This document shows, in pieces, positions 30,101 to 38,245 of a stretch of 64,000 nt of DNA (position 1 is the first letter of the stretch; every line of letters begins with the position of its first letter). Source of the DNA: JBMOLK01 sp049325575 (GTDB lineage Bacteria; Bacillota; Clostridia; Acetivibrionales; Acetivibrionaceae); NCBI GenBank assembly GCA_049325575.1, contig JBMOLK010000311.1, forward strand, positions 1 to 64,000. Direction: 5' to 3'. The notes below the pieces were generated by a model. It saw nothing but the letters and a program-made list of their open reading frames with translations. It searched no databases and had not been told where the DNA came from. Position numbers and translations under genes: made by a program.

Positions 30101-30403
30101 AAGGAGAAGTCAGGTATAAGCACCAACCTTGATGTTGATAAGTCTTTGTTTGAGTTGGGAATAAATTCGTTGACCATTACAAGGGCATGGAGGGATATTG
30201 TAAAAGAAACCGGAATCGATTTTCCTGTAATCCGAATCTTTGAAAAGCCTACAATTTCCGCTTTAGCTTCATACCTCAATGGATTAAACAAGCAAGGAGA
30301 AGACACAAATCTGCAGGAGGAAGCTATTAGAGATAAGGCTGCCAGGCAGAGGGAAGCTTTATTGAAACGAAATATGCATAATAGAAGAATTCTGAATAGA
30401 TAG
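24194..30403 (+). CDS. FAAL-ACP-Cy-A-Ox-PCP hybrid NRPS
   Basis: This 2069-residue loading module starts line B. Order: fatty acyl-AMP ligase (about 1-590; YTSGSTAIPKG near 180, WIPHFHDLGL, MPNFAFEHC, SSGKIQRKR near 560); carrier (LGMDS, Ser about 650); Cy domain from about 715 with DLLIADVWS near 848; A domain from about 1176 with YTSGSTGFPKG near 1319, FDLSVYDIFG near 1365, LGGATEASIW near 1460, and GGFRIELGEIE near 1575. A SagB-like oxidase of about 250 residues (RYGSAGGLYPVQAY near 1731) sits after A8 and before the A10 lysine motif (SVGKVNYKVLP near 1928). A carrier (FELGINS, Ser about 1991) ends it. Pocket residues read as cysteine. The oxidase site differs from that in line A, and its N-terminal extension is absent. 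A GGGGGGAGGAG ribosome binding site precedes the start. Confidence 0.9.
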   Translation: MRGYYTVSRDLREYNSIMEILKERAVTQPDDIAFCFLSFSGDERKEHVLTYKELDTEARKIGAYLQKLNLSGKCAILLYPDGLEFITAFYGCLYANVIAVPLYHFITKRKAGRVLSIIEDSEAKIFLSDNHHISNIKTFVAKNLPGKSYHWFTIDNILNVNPDDFNEENNVSNELAYLQYTSGSTAIPKGVMMTHRNVMHNMDILKWHFNHTPDSISVSWIPHFHDLGLISTILHPVYMGFKQVLMLPTDFITKPYRFLKAISDFRGTTTCMPNFAFEHCANLITSEERKTLDLSSLDSALNGAEPVYWSTIEQFNETFKECGLREDVVFPVYGLAEATLFVASRNPDPKSRPMYAIDIDKDEYEKNNTIKLAEAGDNSMRFCSHCHPREDTHVVIADPSTLRKCPEGKVGEIWVSSESVSPGYWKKKEVNEEVFNARLSDTGEGPFLRTGDLGFFYEGNLYISGRLKDVIIIRGVNYYPNDIEFTAAHCHPALVPNSCAAFSITVKSQERLFIAQEVKRSESSNMDPDEIFDAIRKAVSEVHGLQVHGILLLRYGRIYKTSSGKIQRKRCKESYLNGELEALHVSIIDADEMESANKELSNDELLKDGVEAACERVEKELANRIAALLKIDKEKIKKTKSLVSLGMDSITVTVLKQSIQDRYLCQVEIADLFDSSVTELAKIIVDKMLNEKPLEVKHDASLPAFVSNKEEMYSDFPLTELQTAYWMGRNEGFELGGVAAHAYMEVNVTGTDIDHNRLSEAWQKLIERHPMLRTVITKDGQQRILEDIPTYKIVCHDLQNCSPTEQIQKCEDIRSHLSHQVIQVDSWPWFEIQHTKLSQDKSILHISIDLLIADVWSINLLFKEWFLLYTNFQAPLPELEINFRDYCLTLEKMKEWDDYKKSESYWKQRINTLPPAPSLPLAKAPKDIKQVRFNHRADALPLDLWANIKERASNYGVTPSVVLMAAFSKILGLWSRSSKFSLNLTLFNRPALHPYINHLVGDFTSVLVMEVDNGKALRFADFAKSLQRQLAQDMEHRHYSGVNVIRDLAKQWDKSPQEAILPVVFTSALSADGPMVFQSRKEFFGETNIISQTPQVSLDHQVYENEDHLVLSWDSVDELFPKNMLDDMFQVYTDFLRELASNPSTWEREIHDLLPQYQKEKRKQYNATKGPLPEELLYSQFVKNALSKPEAISVITSNRTVTYKELINGASYLAGYLRDQGVQPNQLVAVMMNKGWEQIAAVLGITMAGGAYVCIDPGLPQERKNYLLEHSQAKLILAQKNQEGLPDGVGCFIVDEAVLAQSSCFTESQVKPDDLAYVLYTSGSTGFPKGVTISHRGALNTIMDINQRFEVTPQDRAFAISSLSFDLSVYDIFGMLHAGGAIVVPDPFTERNPDHWQSMIQRHNVTVWNSVPALMEMLIENAEVRDKKVPLRLVMLSGDWIPVTLPERIWKIHQDARVISLGGATEASIWSIYYPVDCVDSSWTSIPYGMPLKNQTFYVLNQFMGECPEWVPGELYIGGDGVALNYWRDKEKTEKSFLYHPVTGDRIYKTGDLGRFHPDGYIEFLGREDFQVKLGGFRIELGEIESVLNSHPKVRRAVVKKIINKDGNAMLASYLVLNSLAKLEQVKSKDAGTKDLSSEIISDGESEVILDPHQRLLFKLKNPGLRFESGYEPAEKTLGTPIPLQTEDFDLESYSRRISCRRFLDTPLSLKNLSRFLECLRKAELDGLKRFRYGSAGGLYPVQAYIYIKQNKVEGFKGGFYYYHPFDHSLIPIKDSEGMSEKVHVSANQAIYSSSAFTVFLVGKLSAIRPLYGSRARDFCLIEAGLITQLLENSGVENELGLCQIGALADEACVRDLLDLDEDHIILHVLLGGKVDYKDPQRGMLPETEGETNSSDRSSIVQELRDYCSKKLPHYMVPTCCMILDDIPLTSVGKVNYKVLPDPEVEAALEKDCKFNPSNEMEELIHNIFKEKSGISTNLDVDKSLFELGINSLTITRAWRDIVKETGIDFPVIRIFEKPTISALASYLNGLNKQGEDTNLQEEAIRDKAARQREALLKRNMHNRRILNR

Positions 30404-30408
30404 TGAAG

Positions 30409-30445
30409 CTATGCCGTGGGTTAAAATCCTTAACCTGCGGCATAG
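30409..30445 (+). other. intercistronic hairpin without T-run
   Basis: CTATGCCG/GGTTA pairs with TTAACC/CGGCATAG around a six-base loop, giving a stem of about 15 pairs with two mismatched positions. It lies 5 bases after the NRPS stop. The following bases are AGAAAAACG, not a T-run, so it may stabilise or process the polycistronic mRNA rather than end it. Confidence 0.6.
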
Positions 30446-30481
30446 AAGAAAAACGTTAATTTAATGAGAAGGAGAGGTAAA

Positions 30482-33400
30482 ATGGAGAATAACTATACAG
30501 ACGAAGCAAAATGGGGTGTTTTAGATATAGCTGTTGTTAGTATGGATTGCCGGTTCCCCGATGCAGATAGTCCAGAGGCTTATTGGAAAAACTTAGTGGA
30601 TGGAGTAGAATCAGTTGTTCCTTTATCGGATGAAGAATTACTAAAATCGGGTATTCCGAGTGAAGCAATTAATCAGCCTAATTATGTGAAAGCAGCATCC
30701 TTTATTGAAGATTCAGATAAATTTGCAGCTTCATTTTTTGGCTACAGTGCTAAAGAAGCTGCCATGATGGACCCACAGCACAGGGTTTTTCTTGAGCTTT
30801 GCTGGCATGCCCTGGAAAAAGCCGGCTTTGACTCGGAGCAGTATAAGGGAAGTATAGGTGTTTTCGCCGGAACAACCTTTAACTCCTATCTTCTTAATAA
30901 TATTTTAAAAGGCAGGAGTATTACAAATAACGCTGATAACTTTTTTGTCCAGATTTTAAACGATAAGGACAATTTAGCTACCAGGGTTTCATATAAGCTC
31001 AATTTGAACGGTCCTGCCCTTTCAATACAGACAGCTTGTTCAACTTCTCTTGTAGCTATCCATTATGCATGCCAGAGTTTGTTAAACCATGAATGTGATA
31101 TTGCTTTGGCCGGTGGTGTAACTGTGCGCAGTCCTCATAAAGCAGGCTATTTCTATCAGCCGGACATGATACTATCCAAAGACGGACACTGCAGACCTTT
31201 CGATGCCGAAGCATCCGGTACTATTTTCGGAAGCGGAGCAGGTGTTGTAGCCCTTAAACGATTGGAAGATGCTTTGGAGGATGGTGACACCATTCATGCT
31301 ATAATCAAGGGCTCCAGTGTAAATAACGATGGATCTGAAAAGGTAGGGTATACAGCTCCAGGAAGGAAGGGGCAGGAGGCAGTTCTGTCATCCGCACTTG
31401 CTTTAGCCGGAGTTCCTAAAGAGACAATAACAGCAATTGAAGCTCACGGGACCGGTACTATCCTTGGAGACCCCATAGAATTTGAATCACTCAATAAGGT
31501 ATATGGTTCTGCCAATTCCAATCACAAAATTGCTTTAGGATCGGTTAAAAGCAACCTGGGGCACCTTGAATGTGCTGCAGGTATAGCTAGCTTTATTAAG
31601 ATGGTGCTTTGTCTAAAGAATAAAAAGCTGGTTCCAAGCCTGAACTTTAGTAAGCCAAATCCACATATTCAAATAGATAATACGCCCTTTTATGTAAATA
31701 CAGAGGTAAAGGAATGGAAACCAGTCCAAGACGCTCCGCTTAGGTGCGCTATTTCCTCTTTTGGTATTGGCGGTACCAATGGCCATTTAATCCTGGAGGA
31801 GGGTATAGAAGATGGGCCAAAAGTAAAGGAACAGTCAAGCGATAGGCCTTCCGAGTTAGTACTTCTGTCTGCACGAACAGAGACAGCTCTAAATAAAATG
31901 TCTGATAATTTGGTTCGCTTTTTAAGACAGAATCCTGATACTGATATATCAGATATGGCATATACCTTAAGAACAGGACGAAGGGCTTTTGAATTCAGAA
32001 AAGCAGTAGTAGCTTCAGACATTAAGTCGGTATGCAAAGTATTGGAAGAAAACGATACCAAAAAGAGCTGGACCTCATACAAAAAATTCAATGACCCACA
32101 AATTGTTTTTATGTTTCCGGGCCAAGGGTCACAGCATATACGAATGGCAAAGTCCATATACGAAAGTGAACCAGTCTTTAAAAAGTATGTAGATAAGGGT
32201 GCTGAAGTTTTAAAACCGCTTATGGGCCTGGATATCAGGGATATTTTATTTCCTATTGATGAAAAAGCTGAAGAGGCTAAACAGGCGCTAACCAGGACCA
32301 ACATAACCCAGCCTGTTCTTTTCGTAATTGAATATGCGTTATCATGCCTGTGGATGAGCTGGGGTATTAAGCCGAATGCACTTGTAGGTCACAGTATAGG
32401 TGAGTATGCAGCTGCATGTCTTGCGGGGGTTATTTCTTATGAAGATGCTCTTGCAATTGTTACAAAAAGAGGCGAGCTTATTAATAACCTGCCTCAAGGC
32501 TCAATGTGTGGCTTGCACCTTTCAGAAGAACAGGTAAAACCTTTCTTGACCGAGAAGTTATCCATAGCTTCCATCAATGGACCAACATTTACTGTTGTAT
32601 CCGGGCCGAAAGAAGATATAGACAAATTTACAAAAGTATTGGAGGATAACGGGCATAATTACAGCCTTCTTCATACTTCACATGCTTTTCACTCATGGAT
32701 GATGCAGCCAGCCTATGAGCCATTTATTAAGTTTGTTGGAAGGTTCAAATTGAATGCACCTCAAATTCCTTGTATATCCAATGTAACAGGCGATTTTATG
32801 ACTGCAGAGCAGGCAACATCTCCGGAATACTGGGCAAGTCATATCATTGCTCCTGTAAGATTCAGTGATGGAGCAGACAAGCTGTTAAAAAATGAGAAAT
32901 GTGTTTACCTGGAAGTAGGTCCGGGAACTACACTGGGCACTTTTATGAAGAACCATGATCCCAAAGTCAACGCAATTTCCTGTCTGCCCCATGCCAATGA
33001 TCCGACGTGTTCTTTGGAATACATTTATGGAGCGGCAGCCAGGCTGTGGATTTCAGGTGTCTCTTTTGACTGGAACAGCTTCGAAGGAGAAAGAACCTGT
33101 AAAAGGCTGGAACTTCCTGTATACCCCTTTGAAAGAAAAAGCTATTGGATACAGCCTGCAGATAGCGGCAAGGAAGAGAGCTTTGAAAATATACATATAG
33201 ATGCACCTGCAAGTGTATCAGCTGATCAGGGTGCAGCGGAAGTGATCAAGCAGGGGCCGAGAAATGAAACAGAACAAAAGGTAATGGATATATTTGTTAA
33301 GACATTAGGTGTAAGTCCTATAGATATAAGAGATAATTTCTTTGAGCTCGGAGGACATTCGTTACTGGCAATACAGCTGCTTTCAAAGATTAATGAGCAG

Positions 33401-36400
33401 TTTAATACGGAGATTAAACTGAATGACTTCTTTAAGTTCCCTACAGTAGAGACATTGTCTATAGAGTTGGGGGAAGGAGCCGCAAATGCTTCAAAAGAAG
33501 AGCAGGAAACAGAGAAATTACCGGAAATTATTGAGGATCTGGATAATCGTTACGAACCGTTCCCGCTTACAGAAATGCAGGAAGCACAGTGGTTGGGCAG
33601 GATTGGAAGCTTTAGTGTGGGCAATGTAGCTGCTCATGTATATTATGAAAACGAAAAAGAAGGACTAGACTTGGAGCGTCTGCAGAACAGCTGGCAGGCT
33701 ATGGTTGACCGTCATGAAATGCTCCGTACTGTACTTTTGCCGGAAGGTGGACAGAAAATACTGAAAGGCAGGCTTGTATATAAAATAAAGAATCTGGATC
33801 TGCGTAATGAGAGCACAGAAACTGTAGAAAGAGAATTATTAAGAGTACGGGGGGAAATGGATCATGTGGTTCGTCCAATAGATCAGTGGCCCCTATTTGA
33901 AGTTCGGACCACGCAGCTTCCGGGAAATAAGGTAAGGATTCACTTTAGTCTTGACTTACTTATTTGTGATGTTGGCAGTATGCGTATACTCCAAAGTGAA
34001 TGGGCAAGGCTATATAAGGACCCTCAAGCACAGCTGCCTCCGCTTAACCTTTCCTTCCGCGACTATGTTCTTGCGGAAAAGAAGCTTAAAAACACTGAAG
34101 CTTATGCCAAAGCAGATGCATACTGGGACAAAAGGGTAACAGAACTCCCATTAACCACTGCCCCGGAACTTCCTATTGCCAAGGACATTTCTTCGATAGG
34201 AGCTGCACGCTTTAAGAGATGGAGTTTTATGATTGGTAAGGAAAGATGGGATAGGATCAAAGAAGCTACTGTAAAACGTGCATTATCTCCGTCATCCGTA
34301 ATTCTGGCAGCTTTCTCGCAGATTCTAGGCAGGTGGAGTAAAACACCTGAGTTTTGTGTCAATACACCAATTATTAACCGTCTGCCACTCCATCAGCAGG
34401 TTAAGCAGATTGTTGGTGAATTTGCATCCTTTGCACCTGTAGCTGTTAACTTGAAGAATAAAAAGACTTTTGCCGAATTGGCACAGGAACTTCAACAAAA
34501 TAGTTGGGAGAACCTGGAGAACCGTTATTTGAGTGGTACTTCCTTGCTCCGTAAACTGGCTAAACACAGGGGAGGCTCATCAGGAGCTGTTCTGCCAGTT
34601 GTATTTACCAGCACTATTGTTCAAAAAGTTGAAGGGGAAGAAGAGTTTGATAACCAATTCGGTGGGTATTCCTATTTGATTTCACAAACACCGCAGGTAT
34701 GGCTGGACCACACTGCGATGGAAAACGAAAAAGGACTTCTTTTAAGCTGGCATGCTCTAAGTGAAATGTTCCCCGATGGCTTACTGGATGATATGTGGTC
34801 CGCGTATGAACAGTTTATGAACAGGCTGGCAGATGATGAAGGAACATGGAACAGCTATTATCATAGCTTGCTGCCTGAAAAACACATTACTATCTTCAAT
34901 GAGTCAAACAGCACAGAAAAGGAATTTGTCTATGAACTACTGCATACACCTATCCTGCGCCAGTCTGAATGGTATCCATCAAAAGCTGCCATTATCACTG
35001 CAAGAAAGAAGGTTTCCTATAAGGAATTGGCTGGTTGGACTAATGGACTGGGCAGGAAGCTGCGAGATGAAGGATTAAAGAGAGCAGAACTTGTTGCAGT
35101 TATCATGGAGAAAGGATATGAGCAGGTGGCTGCTGTACTTGGAATACTTCAGGGAGGGGGAGCTTATTTACCTCTAGACCCAGACCTTCCTAAGGAGAGG
35201 CTAAAATTTATTCTGGACAGCAGTGAGGTTAGGTTTATATTGACACAGGAAAAATATAAAGAACCTCTAGGATGGCTTGAAGATGAGGGCATGGATATAG
35301 AAGTTATTTCAGAATCTACCCTTGCAGCCCTAAGCTCGGACGAATCCCTAGAACCCATACAGGAACTGGATGATTTGGCATACGTAATTTTCACCTCCGG
35401 TTCCACGGGAAAACCAAAGGGTGTTATGATTTCACATAGGGCAGCTCAAAATACTATACTGGACGTAAACGAAAAATTCAAGGTCAGTAATACTGATCTG
35501 GGCTTTGCACTTTCAGAGCTTAATTTTGACCTTTCGGTTTATGATATATTCGGAATCCTGGCTGCAGGAGGTACCTTAGTAATACCTAATGCTCATACAT
35601 CTCGTGATCCCGAGCATTGGCTGGAACTGATCACCTTAAATAAGGTTACTGTATGGAACTCAGTACCTGCCTTAATGGCGATGCTGGTAGAATATGCTGA
35701 AAGTAAAAAGGCAGATTTACCGCTTCGACTGGTGATGATGAGCGGTGACTGGATTCCTGTTAATCTACCTTCACGTATTAAAGAGCTTGCTCCACAGGCA
35801 GAGGTTATAAGCTTGGGAGGTGCCACTGAAGCAGCTATCTGGTCTAATTACTACCCTATTGTTGAGGTAGATCCTACATGGAAGAGTATTCCTTACGGTA
35901 AACCCCTTGCAAACCAGCAGTTCTATGTCTTGAACCCGGATCTGTCTTCATGCCCTGTGTGGGTTCCTGGGGAACTCTATATTGGAGGTATGGGTGTAGC
36001 GCTAGGTTATTTGAAAGAACGCGAACTTACCGAGAGATCCTTTATTTTCCATCCGGAAATCGGCAAGCGGTTGTACAGAACCGGAGATTTAGGAAGGTAT
36101 CTGCCTGACGGTAACATTGAATTCCTAGGAAGAGAAGATTTTCAGGTTAAGATTTCCGGTTTCAGAGTTGAATTGGAAGACATTGAAGCAGCCATGCTGA
36201 AGTACCCTGGAATAAAAGCAGCGGTTGTTAATGCAGTTGGTGAATCAAGGGATAAAAAGAGACTGGTAGGATATATTGTGTCTGTGGAAGGAAATACCAT
36301 AGAATTTAATGAATTGAAAGAATTTGTGGCAGATCTGGTTCCGGATTATATGGTGCCCAATGAGTATGTTGTTATGGAATCATTCCCTCTTACTCCAAAC

Positions 36401-38095
36401 GGTAAGGTTGACCGCAAGTCATTGCCGGAGCCACAGGTGAGCAGAGAAAACAATGGGGAACTTGGCAAGCCTTCCAGTGCTGTTGTTAAGAAGCTGGTTT
36501 CAATTTTTGCAGAAGTATTAAAGCAGGATGAAAGCCAGATAGATATTCATGCCAATTTCTTTGCTCTTGGCGGGGACTCCATTATGGGTATCCAGATCAT
36601 ATCCAGGGCGGCAAAAGAAGGTATTGAAATATCTCCACAGCAATTCTTTGAACATTCTACCATTGCCAAGTTGGCTCAAGTGCTCAATGTAAGCTTTTTA
36701 GAATGGGAAGAAGAGGAAGAACAGGCAGGAGTATTGCCTTTAGCACCTGCCCAACAGTGGATGCTTGATACCTATGAGACTTCTGCTTCCTTACTTAATT
36801 GGTCAGCGGTTGTAAAGGTAAAAGCTCCTTTGCAGCCACAGAAGTTGGAAATGGCTTTCCAATACGTAATGATGCGGAATCCTGTACTACAAGTGAATTT
36901 CTCAAACTGTGAAGGCAAATGGGAACAAGCATACGAACCAAATAAAAACAAACCTGAGATAGATTATGTAGATATTAGTGGCATGAGTGAAGAGGATACC
37001 AAAAACCTGATAGCGGAAATCTGCTCGGATCTTAAGAACCAGCAGGAGCTTACAACAGGTTCACTTGTTAAGCTTTGCATGTTTGACGATGAAAGAGGAA
37101 GCACTCAATACCTGCTGTTTATATGGAATCAGTTGATTATGGACTTGCGCTCCTTCGAGATTATTCTAAAAGAAATTGATGAAGTGTATATGCAATTGGA
37201 GCAAGGTGGAGATATCAAACGGAATAATTCAGCAAAGCATTTCAGACACTGGACGGAGTATAGGCAGGGGCTTCTGACTGCCGGCAAAGAAGCAGATGCG
37301 ATATCTGGAGATCAAGCAAGTATACTTCCGGAGGCAGTTACGGTATTAAACTTAGGTAATCCGGACAGCTCTAAAGGGTCTTTAGAGGATATTTGTTTGG
37401 ATATTTCAAAGAATGCAGAATGGGATTCTGCCTTGGAGACTGCCAAACTAAAAGGTGAGGAACTTTTCTTAACTGCACTGGCACTTACACTTCAAAAGTT
37501 GGATTATACAAACGGTCTTTATGTTGACTGCGTTTCAATGCATGATAATGAGCTTTTAAAACAAAACGGATTCCAAAATGTAATAGGCCAATTAAGCAGT
37601 GTTTTCGAACTTTATATAAGCGTAGATAAGAACGCAGAGTATGATGAAGTAATCAGGACTGGTAAGGATATTATCCGCAGGCATACAAATGCACTGGCTG
37701 GTGCAGGATACCTTGATAAAAACAGAGAAGAGTGTCCGCATATCAGATTCTCATATAGTGAAAGTATTGGGGCAATGCCCGATAAATATATCCATGAAGA
37801 AATCAGGAGATACAGCCTAAAAGATTTCACACGAGATTCACTCCCGTATACTATGGAAGTTGATATAGTTAAGGGTCCTGAACAAGTTTCCATTCAGATT
37901 GGATACAATGCTGCTAAAGCTCAAAAGGAACTGGTTGAAGAGATGGTGAATTGCCTTGAAAGAGTGGTGCAGGATTTAGTAAGCTATATCCAAAATGAGG
38001 ATAAAAACTTGTATGTTGCCAGCGATTTTGCAGATATGGAATGGGATGAAAGTGAATTTGACGATTTCTTGAATATGTATGCAGAAGAGAAATAA
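30482..38095 (+). CDS. KS-AT-ACP-Cy-A-PCP-C hybrid PKS/NRPS
   Basis: This 2537-residue synthase extends line B. The start at 30482 is chosen over an in-frame ATG at 30464 because GAAGGAGAGG lies at the right distance. Order: ketosynthase (about 12-430; QTACSTS Cys about 185, EAHGTGT, NLGHLE); acyltransferase (FMFPGQGSQH near 543, GHSIGEY Ser about 637, HAFH near 734, a malonyl signature); LPVYPFERKSYW; carrier (GGHSLLA, Ser about 959); Cy domain from about 1025 with DLLICDVGS near 1158; Cys-type A domain (FTSGSTGKPKG near 1638, FDLSVYDIFG near 1683) without any oxidase insert; carrier (GGDSIMG, Ser about 2032); and a condensation-like domain (about 2085-2510) whose HHxxxDG motif reads NQLIMDL, so it is probably inactive. 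No ketoreductase. The second ring is predicted to stay at thiazoline level. Confidence 0.9.
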   Translation: MENNYTDEAKWGVLDIAVVSMDCRFPDADSPEAYWKNLVDGVESVVPLSDEELLKSGIPSEAINQPNYVKAASFIEDSDKFAASFFGYSAKEAAMMDPQHRVFLELCWHALEKAGFDSEQYKGSIGVFAGTTFNSYLLNNILKGRSITNNADNFFVQILNDKDNLATRVSYKLNLNGPALSIQTACSTSLVAIHYACQSLLNHECDIALAGGVTVRSPHKAGYFYQPDMILSKDGHCRPFDAEASGTIFGSGAGVVALKRLEDALEDGDTIHAIIKGSSVNNDGSEKVGYTAPGRKGQEAVLSSALALAGVPKETITAIEAHGTGTILGDPIEFESLNKVYGSANSNHKIALGSVKSNLGHLECAAGIASFIKMVLCLKNKKLVPSLNFSKPNPHIQIDNTPFYVNTEVKEWKPVQDAPLRCAISSFGIGGTNGHLILEEGIEDGPKVKEQSSDRPSELVLLSARTETALNKMSDNLVRFLRQNPDTDISDMAYTLRTGRRAFEFRKAVVASDIKSVCKVLEENDTKKSWTSYKKFNDPQIVFMFPGQGSQHIRMAKSIYESEPVFKKYVDKGAEVLKPLMGLDIRDILFPIDEKAEEAKQALTRTNITQPVLFVIEYALSCLWMSWGIKPNALVGHSIGEYAAACLAGVISYEDALAIVTKRGELINNLPQGSMCGLHLSEEQVKPFLTEKLSIASINGPTFTVVSGPKEDIDKFTKVLEDNGHNYSLLHTSHAFHSWMMQPAYEPFIKFVGRFKLNAPQIPCISNVTGDFMTAEQATSPEYWASHIIAPVRFSDGADKLLKNEKCVYLEVGPGTTLGTFMKNHDPKVNAISCLPHANDPTCSLEYIYGAAARLWISGVSFDWNSFEGERTCKRLELPVYPFERKSYWIQPADSGKEESFENIHIDAPASVSADQGAAEVIKQGPRNETEQKVMDIFVKTLGVSPIDIRDNFFELGGHSLLAIQLLSKINEQFNTEIKLNDFFKFPTVETLSIELGEGAANASKEEQETEKLPEIIEDLDNRYEPFPLTEMQEAQWLGRIGSFSVGNVAAHVYYENEKEGLDLERLQNSWQAMVDRHEMLRTVLLPEGGQKILKGRLVYKIKNLDLRNESTETVERELLRVRGEMDHVVRPIDQWPLFEVRTTQLPGNKVRIHFSLDLLICDVGSMRILQSEWARLYKDPQAQLPPLNLSFRDYVLAEKKLKNTEAYAKADAYWDKRVTELPLTTAPELPIAKDISSIGAARFKRWSFMIGKERWDRIKEATVKRALSPSSVILAAFSQILGRWSKTPEFCVNTPIINRLPLHQQVKQIVGEFASFAPVAVNLKNKKTFAELAQELQQNSWENLENRYLSGTSLLRKLAKHRGGSSGAVLPVVFTSTIVQKVEGEEEFDNQFGGYSYLISQTPQVWLDHTAMENEKGLLLSWHALSEMFPDGLLDDMWSAYEQFMNRLADDEGTWNSYYHSLLPEKHITIFNESNSTEKEFVYELLHTPILRQSEWYPSKAAIITARKKVSYKELAGWTNGLGRKLRDEGLKRAELVAVIMEKGYEQVAAVLGILQGGGAYLPLDPDLPKERLKFILDSSEVRFILTQEKYKEPLGWLEDEGMDIEVISESTLAALSSDESLEPIQELDDLAYVIFTSGSTGKPKGVMISHRAAQNTILDVNEKFKVSNTDLGFALSELNFDLSVYDIFGILAAGGTLVIPNAHTSRDPEHWLELITLNKVTVWNSVPALMAMLVEYAESKKADLPLRLVMMSGDWIPVNLPSRIKELAPQAEVISLGGATEAAIWSNYYPIVEVDPTWKSIPYGKPLANQQFYVLNPDLSSCPVWVPGELYIGGMGVALGYLKERELTERSFIFHPEIGKRLYRTGDLGRYLPDGNIEFLGREDFQVKISGFRVELEDIEAAMLKYPGIKAAVVNAVGESRDKKRLVGYIVSVEGNTIEFNELKEFVADLVPDYMVPNEYVVMESFPLTPNGKVDRKSLPEPQVSRENNGELGKPSSAVVKKLVSIFAEVLKQDESQIDIHANFFALGGDSIMGIQIISRAAKEGIEISPQQFFEHSTIAKLAQVLNVSFLEWEEEEEQAGVLPLAPAQQWMLDTYETSASLLNWSAVVKVKAPLQPQKLEMAFQYVMMRNPVLQVNFSNCEGKWEQAYEPNKNKPEIDYVDISGMSEEDTKNLIAEICSDLKNQQELTTGSLVKLCMFDDERGSTQYLLFIWNQLIMDLRSFEIILKEIDEVYMQLEQGGDIKRNNSAKHFRHWTEYRQGLLTAGKEADAISGDQASILPEAVTVLNLGNPDSSKGSLEDICLDISKNAEWDSALETAKLKGEELFLTALALTLQKLDYTNGLYVDCVSMHDNELLKQNGFQNVIGQLSSVFELYISVDKNAEYDEVIRTGKDIIRRHTNALAGAGYLDKNREECPHIRFSYSESIGAMPDKYIHEEIRRYSLKDFTRDSLPYTMEVDIVKGPEQVSIQIGYNAAKAQKELVEEMVNCLERVVQDLVSYIQNEDKNLYVASDFADMEWDESEFDDFLNMYAEEK

Positions 38096-38109
38096 TAACA
38101 TGATATATT

Positions 38110-38142
38110 GTGCCGGTTGCCTGAATAAGACTTAACCGGCAC
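38110..38142 (+). other. intercistronic hairpin without T-run
   Basis: GTGCCGGTT at 38110-38118 pairs perfectly with AACCGGCAC at 38134-38142. It lies 14 bases after the synthase stop and has no T-run after it. It matches the placement of the hairpin at 30409-30445, so the largest line B gene is bracketed by two such stems. Confidence 0.6.
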
Positions 38143-38245
38143 GACAGCTTAATATCGTTTAATTAAAAACAATGAACTGGAAAGTAGTTGTTTTCAAACT
38201 GACATAGTTTAGATTGTAAATAGATTGGTTAGGAGGAGAATAATT

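Noticed and set aside
31690..32304. 204-codon antisense frame inside the line B ketosynthase/acyltransferase region
   Set aside because: It is opposite to conserved KS and AT coding sequence, has no family motif and no start signal.
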